A stretch of 64,000 bases of DNA from Saprospiraceae bacterium (GTDB lineage: Bacteria; Bacteroidota; Bacteroidia; Chitinophagales; Saprospiraceae), in assembly GCA_028285085.1 (NCBI GenBank), contig JANQQI010000022.1, positions 62,001 through 126,000 of the forward strand. The letters are read 5' to 3'. Shown in pieces: positions 9,508 to 17,682 of the stretch. Numbering within the stretch: position 1 is the stretch's first letter; each line of letters opens with the position of its first letter. Position numbers and translations under genes: made by a program. Below the pieces are notes generated by a model, which did not search any database, had not been told where the DNA came from, and was given only the letters and a program-made list of their open reading frames with translations.

Positions 9508-10737
9508 ATGCGCTGGCTATTCCCACTGATTTTACTATTCCTTTTCGATTTATATGCTTTTCAGGCTTTTCAATTGCTGGCGAGCGATTGGTCTAGTTTT
9601 GCCCGCAATCTCCTGTTTGCTGTCTATTGGTCGATTCCAGCCATAGTGGTTTTGATCGGCCTTGCGTTTGCAAATTCGGATGTTAGTCAATGGCGAAATT
9701 TGTTTAATGTATTAAGAGCGGTACTAACGATAGCCTATTTAGCTAAGTTACTGCTGGTTGGTGTCTTGTTGATTGATGATCTTCGGCGGTTGCTGTTTTC
9801 TGCTTACGATGGCTTGGCGGGTAATGTCGGGATTGAACGTAGCCGCTCGCTGTTTATGGCTCAATTCGGGGTACTCCTTGCAGGCATTCCCTTTGTGACT
9901 CTGCTTTATGGTATGATTCGCAATCGATATCGCTACCGCATCTTCAAAGAGCGAGTCACCATTCCGAATTTGCCCACCGCACTGGAAGGGCTCCGCATCG
10001 TACAGATTTCGGATATTCACAGTGGCAGTTTTACCGAGAAAATGCCCATCGTACGGGGGATTGAAATGATCAATGCGCAACAACCCGATTTGGTCTTTTT
10101 TACTGGTGATTTGGTCAATTCTGTAGCGGCAGAAATGCGGGAATATATTTCGATCTTCAAAAACATTAAAGCCCGCTACGGTGTGTTTTCCATTACCGGG
10201 AATCACGACTACGGTGATTACGTGCAATGGCCTAACCAGGAGGCGAAGCGTAATAATTTTGTGGAGTTGATCCAAACGCACAAGGCACTAGGCTGGGATT
10301 TGTTGCTAAATGAAAATCGCCTATTGGATATCCAGGGAGGCAAAGTAGCCGTGATTGGGGTAGAAAATTTTTCTGCTCAGGCCCGCTTTTCAAAATACGG
10401 TGATTTGGCCGCGGCTTACGATGGGGTAGAAGGGGCCGATTTAAGATTACTCTTGTCGCATGATCCTTCGCATTGGGAGTATCAGGTGGTTAAAGACTTT
10501 AAAGACATCGATATCACCTTTTCCGGCCATACGCACGGAATGCAATTTGGCATTGAAATTCCAGGCTGGATTCGTTGGAGTCCGATTAAATATGTTTACA
10601 AACAATGGGCGGGACTTTACCAAAAAGGTCGGCAATATTTATACGTCAATCGCGGATTTGGCTTTTTGGGGTACCCCGGCCGCGTTGGGATTTTACCCGA
10701 AATCACGGTGCTGGAGCTGACTGGACAATCCCGCTAG
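9508..10737 (+). CDS. Membrane-anchored metallophosphoesterase (YaeI-like)
   Basis: 409 residues. The first ~150 hold about four hydrophobic segments (starting WLFPLILLFLFDLYAFQAF), then a calcineurin-like phosphoesterase domain with all metal motifs: LRIVQISDIHSG (D-x-H), FTGDLVNS (GD), ITGNHDYG (GNHD), LLSHDPSHW and FSGHTHGMQFG (GHTH). This architecture resembles inner-membrane phosphoesterases of the YkuE/YaeI group, some of which act on phospholipid headgroups; the actual substrate is unknown. The ATG at 9508 is the only sensible start and the gene stands alone, 128 bp from the divergent SDR start. Confidence 0.9.
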   Translation: MRWLFPLILLFLFDLYAFQAFQLLASDWSSFARNLLFAVYWSIPAIVVLIGLAFANSDVSQWRNLFNVLRAVLTIAYLAKLLLVGVLLIDDLRRLLFSAYDGLAGNVGIERSRSLFMAQFGVLLAGIPFVTLLYGMIRNRYRYRIFKERVTIPNLPTALEGLRIVQISDIHSGSFTEKMPIVRGIEMINAQQPDLVFFTGDLVNSVAAEMREYISIFKNIKARYGVFSITGNHDYGDYVQWPNQEAKRNNFVELIQTHKALGWDLLLNENRLLDIQGGKVAVIGVENFSAQARFSKYGDLAAAYDGVEGADLRLLLSHDPSHWEYQVVKDFKDIDITFSGHTHGMQFGIEIPGWIRWSPIKYVYKQWAGLYQKGRQYLYVNRGFGFLGYPGRVGILPEITVLELTGQSR

Positions 10738-11003
10738 CAGGTAGCAACTGTGGATTATGATGTTTGGAAGCCTCACGGCTGTTTTGTACTTTTACCCCGT
10801 ATATCTTTTAGATCTCCCACACCATAAACGTAGAAGTTGTTTTTTAATAAAAACAAGTTGTCATAAAGAACAGAACAAAAGGGAACGTTGTCTATAACTT
10901 CTGATCTCAGATCATAAATTTGGCAGATGTTCCATTCTTGGATTGAACACGGCTTGTATCGGGTGTGATCTATTTTAAAACAACCTCACTAATTAAGAAA
11001 TAC

Positions 11004-11372
11004 ATGAAAACGCAATACTTTGCCTTCTTTATTGGCCTCCTTACGGTGCTTTGTTTGCCTGCTTGCACCTCCGACATCAACCAAGATGATTTGATCGGAC
11101 GATGGGAGATTAAAAGTGCAGAGCGCGATAGCAAACCCACCGAATCATTATTTGATACCTTTTTTGAATTTCGGGATGCTGGCAAAATGAGTACTAATTT
11201 CAACGCTGAAGGTAGTGCCAAAGAGGCTGATTTTGTCTTGACTGGTAACTTGATTGAACAAAAAGGAGATCCTTCAAACAGCTACACTATTGATCATCTG
11301 GAAGGGAATGAGATGATTCTTCGTACTACGCTGCTTAACTACAACTTCAAATTGGTGCTGCAAAAGCAATAA
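11004..11372 (+). CDS. Small lipoprotein with lipocalin-like fold (hypothetical)
   Basis: 122 residues starting at the ATG at 11004, directly before a lipoprotein signal (MKTQYFAFFIGLLTVLCLPAC). The lipobox LPAC puts the lipidated cysteine at about residue 21. After it comes DLIGRWEIKSAER, the typical opening of lipocalin-like/DUF-type small Bacteroidota lipoproteins, followed by alternating strands (FFEFRDAGKM, ADFVLTGNLIEQ, YTIDHLEGNEMILRT, FKLVLQKQ). That pattern fits a small beta-barrel facing the periplasm. Function unknown. The 266 bp upstream hold no recognisable gene. Confidence 0.75.
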   Translation: MKTQYFAFFIGLLTVLCLPACTSDINQDDLIGRWEIKSAERDSKPTESLFDTFFEFRDAGKMSTNFNAEGSAKEADFVLTGNLIEQKGDPSNSYTIDHLEGNEMILRTTLLNYNFKLVLQKQ

Positions 11373-11450
11373 GCCTGACACTAGTTGTTAAATTCGACAG
11401 AATCCTGACTAATCCGGATGTGACGACTTGGCTTTGCCATGTCTTTCCAG

Positions 11451-11458
11451 TAATTTTG
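11451..11458 (+). promoter_or_regulatory. Bacteroidota-type -7 box for the GWxTD gene
   Basis: TAATTTTG matches TAnnTTTG and sits 22 bp before the start codon. A TTTG lies at 11433-11436, but only 14 bp upstream, shorter than the usual 19-21 bp spacing, so the -33 assignment is doubtful. Confidence 0.45.
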
Positions 11459-11480
11459 TATAGGCCAAAATCTATTTTAT

Positions 11481-12935
11481 ATGAAACGTGTATATCTGCT
11501 CTGTCTAGCCTGCCTATTTTTTCTGCCCGCAAGTCGTGCCCTCGATGCGAGTGTAACTTATGCAACCTTTAAGTCACCGCAACAACCCTACATCGAAGTT
11601 TATTTACATGTTTTGGGGGGATCGGTAGTGAAACTGCCCGTGGCAGATTCCTTGTTTCAATCCAAAGTGGAAGTGCTGATGCTACTAAAGCAAGGTGAGA
11701 ACATTGTGAAATTTGATAAATATGTGCTTAATAGCCCCGCCAGTAAGAAAAGCATTAATATGTATGACCTTAAGCGGTTTGGTTTGGCGAATGGCGTTTA
11801 TACACTTGAGGTAACTGTGAAGGATCTTAATCGGCCGGAGGATATTAAGACGTATCGTGAAGAAGTAGAGATTAATTTCGCGGAGCCTGAGGGCGTTATG
11901 CAATCCGATATCCAGCTGTTGGCAGATTTTCGGGCCGAGAAGGAAGTCAGCCCCGCCGTTAAGAATGGCTATTATCTGGAAGCGCTCCCTTTTAACTTTT
12001 ACCACAAGAAAATCTCAAAACTCGTTTTCTACAACGAAATATATAATGTAGATAAAGTACTCGATGAAGAGCCTTATTTGGTTCGTTATTATGTCGAATC
12101 AGTGAAAGGAAATGGCACAACAGAGACTGTCAAAATTGGTAATAAGAAACGAACGCCGCAGCCAGTCACCGTTTTTCTATTGCAAATGGACATTAGTGAT
12201 TTGCCTTCCGGCAATTATAATCTTGTAGTTGAGACGCGTAAGCGAAGTGGAGAGGAGATGAGTCGAAAACAGATTTTCTTCCAACGCAGTAATCCATATC
12301 TCGATTTGGAAAAAGCCAAAGATGCGCCACTCGAAGAAACCTTTGTTGAGCGACTCGATGCCCAAGCGCTACGTTATAGTCTCAAAGCTATTGCTCCTAT
12401 TGTAGAAGATACTGATTCGGAGACGATTAACATCTTGGTGGCTGATCGTGATAATTTGGACAGACAGCGTCGTTATCTCTATACATTTTGGATTTCACGT
12501 CGCCCTAATGAGCCTGAGAAGGCCTACGACGAATACATGGAAGTTGCTCGAGCGGTCGATAAATTATATGACTCTGGCTTTGGTTATGGCTTTGAATCTG
12601 ATCGTGGCCGTGCCTTTATGCGCTACGGTAAGCCCGACGATATTGTCACTGTACTAGATGAGCCACTAGCTCCGCCTTACGAAATTTGGGTTTATTACTA
12701 CTTTCCATACACAAAGCAAACGAATGTAAAATTCCTGTTTTACAATCCGACCCTGGCGGCAGGGCAATATGAATTGTTACACTCTACTGCACGTGGCGAG
12801 GAGTTCAATCCGCAATGGGAACTGGAGCTCTACCGTGATGCCCCGGATGAAATCGAAGGCGATGATTACATCAGCGGGACCCAGATGCAGGATCGTTTCC
12901 ACCGGAATGCACGTCGTTATTTTAATGATTTCTAG
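11481..12935 (+). CDS. GWxTD domain-containing exported protein
   Basis: 484 residues with a signal peptide (MKRVYLLCLACLFFLPASRA). The N-terminal ~270 residues are beta-rich and unassigned. The C-terminal ~150 match the GWxTD domain family: FWISRRPNEPEKAYDEYMEV, then DRGRAFMRYGKPDDI, then YEIWVYYYFPY and FLFYNPTL. The family signature position GWxTD is represented by a divergent segment (YTFWISRRP). These proteins are widespread in Bacteroidota and related phyla; their role is unknown. Monocistronic, with a strong terminator after the stop. Confidence 0.8.
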   Translation: MKRVYLLCLACLFFLPASRALDASVTYATFKSPQQPYIEVYLHVLGGSVVKLPVADSLFQSKVEVLMLLKQGENIVKFDKYVLNSPASKKSINMYDLKRFGLANGVYTLEVTVKDLNRPEDIKTYREEVEINFAEPEGVMQSDIQLLADFRAEKEVSPAVKNGYYLEALPFNFYHKKISKLVFYNEIYNVDKVLDEEPYLVRYYVESVKGNGTTETVKIGNKKRTPQPVTVFLLQMDISDLPSGNYNLVVETRKRSGEEMSRKQIFFQRSNPYLDLEKAKDAPLEETFVERLDAQALRYSLKAIAPIVEDTDSETINILVADRDNLDRQRRYLYTFWISRRPNEPEKAYDEYMEVARAVDKLYDSGFGYGFESDRGRAFMRYGKPDDIVTVLDEPLAPPYEIWVYYYFPYTKQTNVKFLFYNPTLAAGQYELLHSTARGEEFNPQWELELYRDAPDEIEGDDYISGTQMQDRFHRNARRYFNDF

Positions 12936-12963
12936 TGGATAACGCTCAAAGCAATCTTAAAAA

Positions 12964-13007
12964 GAGAAGCCGGATCAACAATCTCAGATGTTGATCCGGC
13001 TTCTCTC
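12964..13007. terminator. Bidirectional terminator with perfect 18-bp stem
   Basis: AGAGAAGCCGGATCAACA at 12964-12981 pairs without mismatch with 12990-13007 (8-nt loop). It separates the convergent GWxTD gene and the small membrane-protein gene. T-rich flanks are modest, but the stem is very stable. Confidence 0.85.
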
Positions 13008-13019
13008 TTTGCAAGGTAT

Positions 13020-13298
13020 TTATTGTTCCAGCCAGTCTAACTGACCGCCCAAAAAGTAGATATAGAGACCGCCGGCGATGAGAGGAGCCAATATTGAATA
13101 AAACATAAACCAGAAGTAGCGACGAGAGATGCGCGTAGGTTCTATTTTTTCGGCAATCAGGGCAACGATTAGGATTGCAGTAATGACCACCACCGCCGCT
13201 CCGGATACCAAGGAGGCGACATAATCATTTATAAACCACAAGAGGAAGTAAAAAATCAGTTCTATCAAGAACCATTCAAAAGGTCGTAGGTTTAACAT
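13020..13298 (-). CDS. Small membrane protein, three predicted TM segments (hypothetical)
   Basis: 92 residues, start ATG at 13298. Hydrophobic segments at about 8-25, 30-48 and 62-85, with the basic loop EKIEPTRISRR between the second and third, suggest a small inner-membrane protein with three helices. No family was recognised. It faces the GWxTD gene and is divergent from the subtilase gene. Supported as real by its clean start, hydrophobic pattern and terminator directly downstream. Confidence 0.7.
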   Translation of the reverse strand: MLNLRPFEWFLIELIFYFLLWFINDYVASLVSGAAVVVITAILIVALIAEKIEPTRISRRYFWFMFYSILAPLIAGGLYIYFLGGQLDWLEQ

Positions 13299-13366
13299 GT
13301 AAGTGATTTACAATTACTTAAAGGGCAATTTTTCCTATCTTTAGAATTGGAACGAAAACACAAAGT

Positions 13367-16300
13367 ATGAAATTATTTTACACCTTACTACTCACCTTTT
13401 TCACCACCATATCTTTTTCTCAGAACTACGATTACGGGACCATGTCGTCCCGATTGATTGAGAAGCTGGAAGCTGCTGGTGAAAACGATTATTTACATGT
13501 TTCCATTTTACTAGCGGATCAGTTTGATGTCCGTGCCTTGGATGCAGATCTTTATGCTCGCAACGCGAGCTTAGAACAACGTGCTTTTGAATTGATTACC
13601 AGCTTACAAAACAAAGCTGCGACTACGCAAGGACCAATCTTGGATTACTTGACGAGTTCTGATGATGTACTTCCCGAAAGTGTGCACGGCTATTGGATTG
13701 CGAATATCATTTTCGCTAAGGTCAAAGTTGAAGCTCTTGCTGATCTGAGCCGTCGATCTGATGTCGCTTGGTTAGATATTAACAGTAAACTTGTACAGAC
13801 GGAATATGAGGTTGTGGAGGCACCACCTGCACCAGCTGTGGTACCTAATGGCGTAGAGCCGGGTTTACGAGCCATAAATGCGCACAAATTGTGGGCGATG
13901 GGCTATACCGGCTACGGCTTAGTCACCTTTGTCAATGATACGGGCGTGGATCCGATTCACCCGGCTTTCCGCATGAAATTTCGAGGCTTCTACGCACCGG
14001 CGGAGCAATCTTGGTTCCAGTTTAACTCCAATAACCTTAACCCCTTTGACTGTGGTAGCCACGGTACACACGTTCTTGGTACGATGGTTGGCTTGGATCG
14101 AGCCACAAGCGACACCATCGGCGTGGCTTTCAACTCACTATGGGTAGGCGCACCGATTCTCTGCGGGATAGGCACCGAAGATAATGTAGCTTCTTTCCAG
14201 TGGGCACTGAACCCGGATGAAAATCCGAGTACAATCGAAGATATGCCTACGGCAATTAATAATTCTTGGTATGATCCAAGCCTGCAGGGCGAAGATTGTA
14301 ATAGTGTATATGTACCTGTTTTAGATGCTTTGGAAGCATCCGGGGTAGCCGTTGTCTTCTCGGCGGGTAACGCCGGGCCTGGTACCGCATCTATCACGCC
14401 TCCACATAATATCAATACAGGCTTAGTCAATTCGATGACGGTTGCTGCTGTTGATGGTAACGATAGCGATTTGGATATCGCGGATTTTTCTAGCCGTGGG
14501 CCTTCCGCCTGTGGTGGAACAGGTTCTATCCTAATCAAACCAGAGGTAGCAGCTCCTGGCGTTGGTGTACGATCTTCCGTTTTGAATGAAGGCTATGATT
14601 ATTTCTCGGGTACTTCTATGGCTTCGCCGCACGTAGTTGGTGCGATCTTATTGCTTAAGGAGGCTTTCCCGAATTTAACCGGTATGGAGCTGAAACTAGC
14701 CTTGTATTATAATTGCAATGATCTCGGAGAACCAGGAGAAGACAATACCTACGGTATGGGGATCATCGATGTTTACAAAGCTTATCAGTACTTAATCGAT
14801 CTTGGAAATACACCGGTCAGTCCACTGGTGGATCGTGACGTTATGCTGATTGATGCCGGGATTAATGATATTGCCTGTGATGGTGCCTTCTCACACTTTG
14901 TGCGGGTGGAAAATGCAGGACAGGAAACGATTACGGAATTCAAAGTGGCGTATGAGTTGGAAGGTGCTCCTGGTACTCAGGGGGAATATACTTGGGAAGG
15001 AACGATGGCACCCGGTGATCGGGTCAGTATCGATTTGCCGATGTTCGAAAATATTGATATCGGAGAATTCCTTTATAAAGTCAATTTATCCTCTCCAAAC
15101 GGCGTGATCGACGATCGACCATTGAATAATAAGTATCAGGAAGACGTAGTTAGCTTGACGCCAGTAGCCTTTGAGGCTAGTTTGGAAAGCATCGAGCAGG
15201 CTACCGCCTGTTCTGCCTCTTCTGTAGTCTTACGTGCCGATTTGGAAGGCGAGGGAACCGTTGAATGGTATACTCAGGCCGAAGGTGGGAATCCCATTGC
15301 CGAAGGCGATATTTTGGAAATTGATAATTTAGAAGGTGCGGCCACTCAGACTTATTATGCTGATGCCCGAATTAGTCGAGTGACTGGTCTGGAAAGTGCT
15401 GAAAACACCATTTCTGATTTGGAAGTGGAAGGCGGTATTTTGTTCGACGCGCATTATCCATTCCGACTCATGTCCGCTAAGGTTTACGTGGAGCAACCGA
15501 CTTACCTGCAAGTCCAGATTCGCGATGTAAGCACTGGCGATGGGGTAGCGGGTTTGACGTATATCCTGGAAGAAGCTGGGGAACAGCGTTTGGATTTAGG
15601 ACTTAACATCCCGGCTAGAGAAGATTTGGAGATGCGTATTGTTTTCCCTGCGACGATCAAGCACGCACCGAGTGGCGCAAATTATCCTTATGAAGTGGAG
15701 GATGTTTTAACGATTAAAGGTAATACGAGTCCCACAGCAGAAAGTAGTGCTTATTTCTACTTCTTTGATTGGGAAATCGAATATCAGCGCCAGTGCGAGC
15801 GTGTTCCGGTCATGGTAGCAATAGATTCTATTCAAAATTCAGCCGAAGCGGCCTTTGCAATGTCTGCACAGGAGATTGACTTAGCGGTGGATAGTGATAT
15901 CACTTTTACCGACAACTCTACTAACGCTACTTCGTGGAGTTGGAACTTTGGAGATGGTAACGTCAGTACAATGCAAAGCCCAACGCACACCTTTGCGGAT
16001 ACTGGACAGTACATCGTCACGTTGACGGTAGCTGATGATAATGGCTGTACGGATGCAACTTTGGATACGGTTTACGTACGTTCGACGCTGGTCAGTACCA
16101 GTGAAGTTGGCTTGCCTGATCATCTGGTCGACGTCTTTCCGGTGCCTACACAGGATGAAGTGATTTTGTCATTCCAATTACCGGATGCGCAACGTCTTTC
16201 GGTTGGCATTTTTGACTTACTGGGACGCGAAGTACTTCACATTGGCCAGCGGCTCTATCAGCAAGAACAAGTGAGTGTTGATTTAGAACAATTATCGAAT

Positions 16301-16369
16301 GGCGTCTATTTTGTCCGGGTTCAATCGGATGATGGGCAATTGGTGAAAAAGATTATTAAATCAAAATAA
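13367..16369 (+). CDS. Secreted S8 family subtilisin-like serine protease with PKD domain and T9SS type A tail
   Basis: 1000 residues. A signal peptide (MKLFYTLLLTFFTTISFSQ) is followed by a prodomain to about 160 and the S8 catalytic domain with the full triad: Asp ~191 in VNDTGVDPIHP, His ~231 in GSHGTHVLGTM, oxyanion Asn in FSAGNAGPG, and Ser ~416 in SGTSMASPHV. Then come beta-sandwich regions, one PKD repeat near 850-900 (WSWNFGDGN) and a C-terminal Por secretion tail (VFPVPTQDEVILSF...LLGREVLH...NGVYFVRVQ) marking T9SS type A sorting. Likely a secreted or cell-surface protease for extracellular protein. Monocistronic with its own terminator. Confidence 0.94.
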   Translation: MKLFYTLLLTFFTTISFSQNYDYGTMSSRLIEKLEAAGENDYLHVSILLADQFDVRALDADLYARNASLEQRAFELITSLQNKAATTQGPILDYLTSSDDVLPESVHGYWIANIIFAKVKVEALADLSRRSDVAWLDINSKLVQTEYEVVEAPPAPAVVPNGVEPGLRAINAHKLWAMGYTGYGLVTFVNDTGVDPIHPAFRMKFRGFYAPAEQSWFQFNSNNLNPFDCGSHGTHVLGTMVGLDRATSDTIGVAFNSLWVGAPILCGIGTEDNVASFQWALNPDENPSTIEDMPTAINNSWYDPSLQGEDCNSVYVPVLDALEASGVAVVFSAGNAGPGTASITPPHNINTGLVNSMTVAAVDGNDSDLDIADFSSRGPSACGGTGSILIKPEVAAPGVGVRSSVLNEGYDYFSGTSMASPHVVGAILLLKEAFPNLTGMELKLALYYNCNDLGEPGEDNTYGMGIIDVYKAYQYLIDLGNTPVSPLVDRDVMLIDAGINDIACDGAFSHFVRVENAGQETITEFKVAYELEGAPGTQGEYTWEGTMAPGDRVSIDLPMFENIDIGEFLYKVNLSSPNGVIDDRPLNNKYQEDVVSLTPVAFEASLESIEQATACSASSVVLRADLEGEGTVEWYTQAEGGNPIAEGDILEIDNLEGAATQTYYADARISRVTGLESAENTISDLEVEGGILFDAHYPFRLMSAKVYVEQPTYLQVQIRDVSTGDGVAGLTYILEEAGEQRLDLGLNIPAREDLEMRIVFPATIKHAPSGANYPYEVEDVLTIKGNTSPTAESSAYFYFFDWEIEYQRQCERVPVMVAIDSIQNSAEAAFAMSAQEIDLAVDSDITFTDNSTNATSWSWNFGDGNVSTMQSPTHTFADTGQYIVTLTVADDNGCTDATLDTVYVRSTLVSTSEVGLPDHLVDVFPVPTQDEVILSFQLPDAQRLSVGIFDLLGREVLHIGQRLYQQEQVSVDLEQLSNGVYFVRVQSDDGQLVKKIIKSK

Positions 16370-16405
16370 GAAAGGAAGAGTCTTAAACACTTCTTTATCC
16401 AGACT

Positions 16406-16455
16406 TACCCGGCTATTTTGCAATCCATTGCACAGTAGCCGGGTATATTTTTATA
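16406..16455 (+). terminator. Intrinsic terminator after the subtilase gene
   Basis: TACCCGGCTA (16406-16415) pairs with TAGCCGGGTA (16436-16445); the 20-nt loop can form an inner stem (TGCAAT/ATTGCA). TATTTTTAT follows. Confidence 0.8.
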
Positions 16456-16599
16456 CAGTAGTAGTAAAATATCATCACCTTATTTTTCCGTTAATGAAAT
16501 GATTTGCATTTTAGGAGGAATTTTGAACATATTGAAATGTACCTTTTCAAAACAAGAAGCGTTTAAATAATTGTAAATTAACATCAGCATCTTCTTTTT

Positions 16600-17145
16600 A
16601 TGACGGTAAAGTACTTGATCTTCGGGATTGCTTCTCTCACGGCTTTTGAGCTTTTTGCGCAGCAAGCGCCCACTCAAACCGAAAAGAAAGACGAAAAAGA
16701 AGATGTCGTTGATCCCTACGAAGCGGCATATCAGGAACGCATTCAAAAAGAATATCTTTTCGGCGTTTATATCCCGAGAGACCTAGCCGACTGTTTTATC
16801 CAGCTCAATCGATTGATAGATAGAGACTCCCGCCAAAAATTTAAGCAAATGTCGGAAGCCGATGCGGCACAAAAACTCCACTTTAGTCTAGGGCGTTGGA
16901 TGACGCACAATTGGGGACTTTACGGGGGATCACGCTTATCGTACTATCTGAGTCAGCTAGGCCTGGGGAATCCAGATAATATGGTGCGCTTTATTATCAT
17001 CACCTATCATCGCAATCTCAACAAGGAAAAGCTGGAGGTTAAAGCCCTCATTGAGCATTTTCAGGCTGCGCAGCAGAAACAGGCTGAAGATCGGCTAAAA
17101 CAGGGCAAAATCATCCACGAAGAGCGCCGGAAAAGACAAAATTAG
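16600..17145 (+). CDS. DUF6794-like protein with signal peptide (hypothetical)
   Basis: 181 residues; signal peptide MTVKYLIFGIASLTAFELFAQ, a charged linker (TEKKDEKEDVVDPYE), then a compact domain from YIPRDLADCFIQLNRLIDRD through LHFSLGRWMTHNWGLYGGSRLSYYL and PDNMVRFIIITYHRNLN. This D-x-x-D-C-F, R-x-x-W-x-L-x-x-x-S-R-L and Y-H-R pattern is what I recall for DUF6794; the name is from memory and unchecked. The C-terminal 30 residues are basic and helical (KQAEDRLKQGKIIHEERRKR). Function unknown. Confidence 0.72.
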   Translation: MTVKYLIFGIASLTAFELFAQQAPTQTEKKDEKEDVVDPYEAAYQERIQKEYLFGVYIPRDLADCFIQLNRLIDRDSRQKFKQMSEADAAQKLHFSLGRWMTHNWGLYGGSRLSYYLSQLGLGNPDNMVRFIIITYHRNLNKEKLEVKALIEHFQAAQQKQAEDRLKQGKIIHEERRKRQN

Positions 17146-17682
17146 ATTACCCAATCGGTTTTTATTCTTCCATTTTTCAACATCCATTTTCACCTTTATG
17201 ACAAGTAGGGGAGCTTACAAATATTAGCTTTTTGTAAAACGGGGTTTTGAACATATCCTAAAAGTTATACCTTTGCAAACTGTTTATTTGGACAATTTCG
17301 TGAAATATCATTGAGACCTGACGTATGTTTATAAATGTAGTTTAAGTCTATTTGGATCGCCGAAAAGCTAAATGTAAGGCGCTTGAAATAGGGAATAAAA
17401 CTATTTTTAAAGCGGATTCTCGCCGAAATATCGAAACATTCCAATGATTTTTGCAGTTGTTAATTTTGCCGGATTCTTTCGGCCTTCCGAATAATCAATC
17501 GGGTAAATCGATGAGATACCCGATTTTCGGAAACATAAAATCAACTATTTAACCCAAGTGGTGATTGATAAGAAGTATAGCGGAGAATTTAGCGGAAAAT
17601 CACTGATGTCGTAGCACGAATCTGATCATCCAGCTCTCCGATTAATTGGTCACTGCTTGAATTATTATCAATTAAAAATACT
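17146..17682 (+). other. 537-bp non-coding region upstream of topA: promoter and structured leader or ncRNA
   Basis: No ORF is convincing here. A good promoter lies at 17246-17275 (TTTG, 18-bp spacer, TACCTTTG). If it drives topA the leader would be about 400 nt. Within it, 17485-17532 folds into a two-tier hairpin: TTCCGAA/TTCGGAA outside and AATCGGGTA/TACCCGATT inside, with an 11-nt loop. No T run follows, so it is not an intrinsic terminator. A second TAnnTTTG match is at 17461-17468. The stretch could be a regulatory leader or an independent small RNA; no known RNA family was recognised. Confidence 0.45.
17246..17275 (+). promoter_or_regulatory. Bacteroidota promoter (TTTG-N18-TACCTTTG)
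   Basis: Both elements of the Bacteroidota primary-sigma consensus are present: -33 TTTG at 17246-17249 and -7 TACCTTTG at 17268-17275, separated by 18 bp. Predicted start of transcription is near 17283, about 400 bp upstream of topA. Confidence 0.65.
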
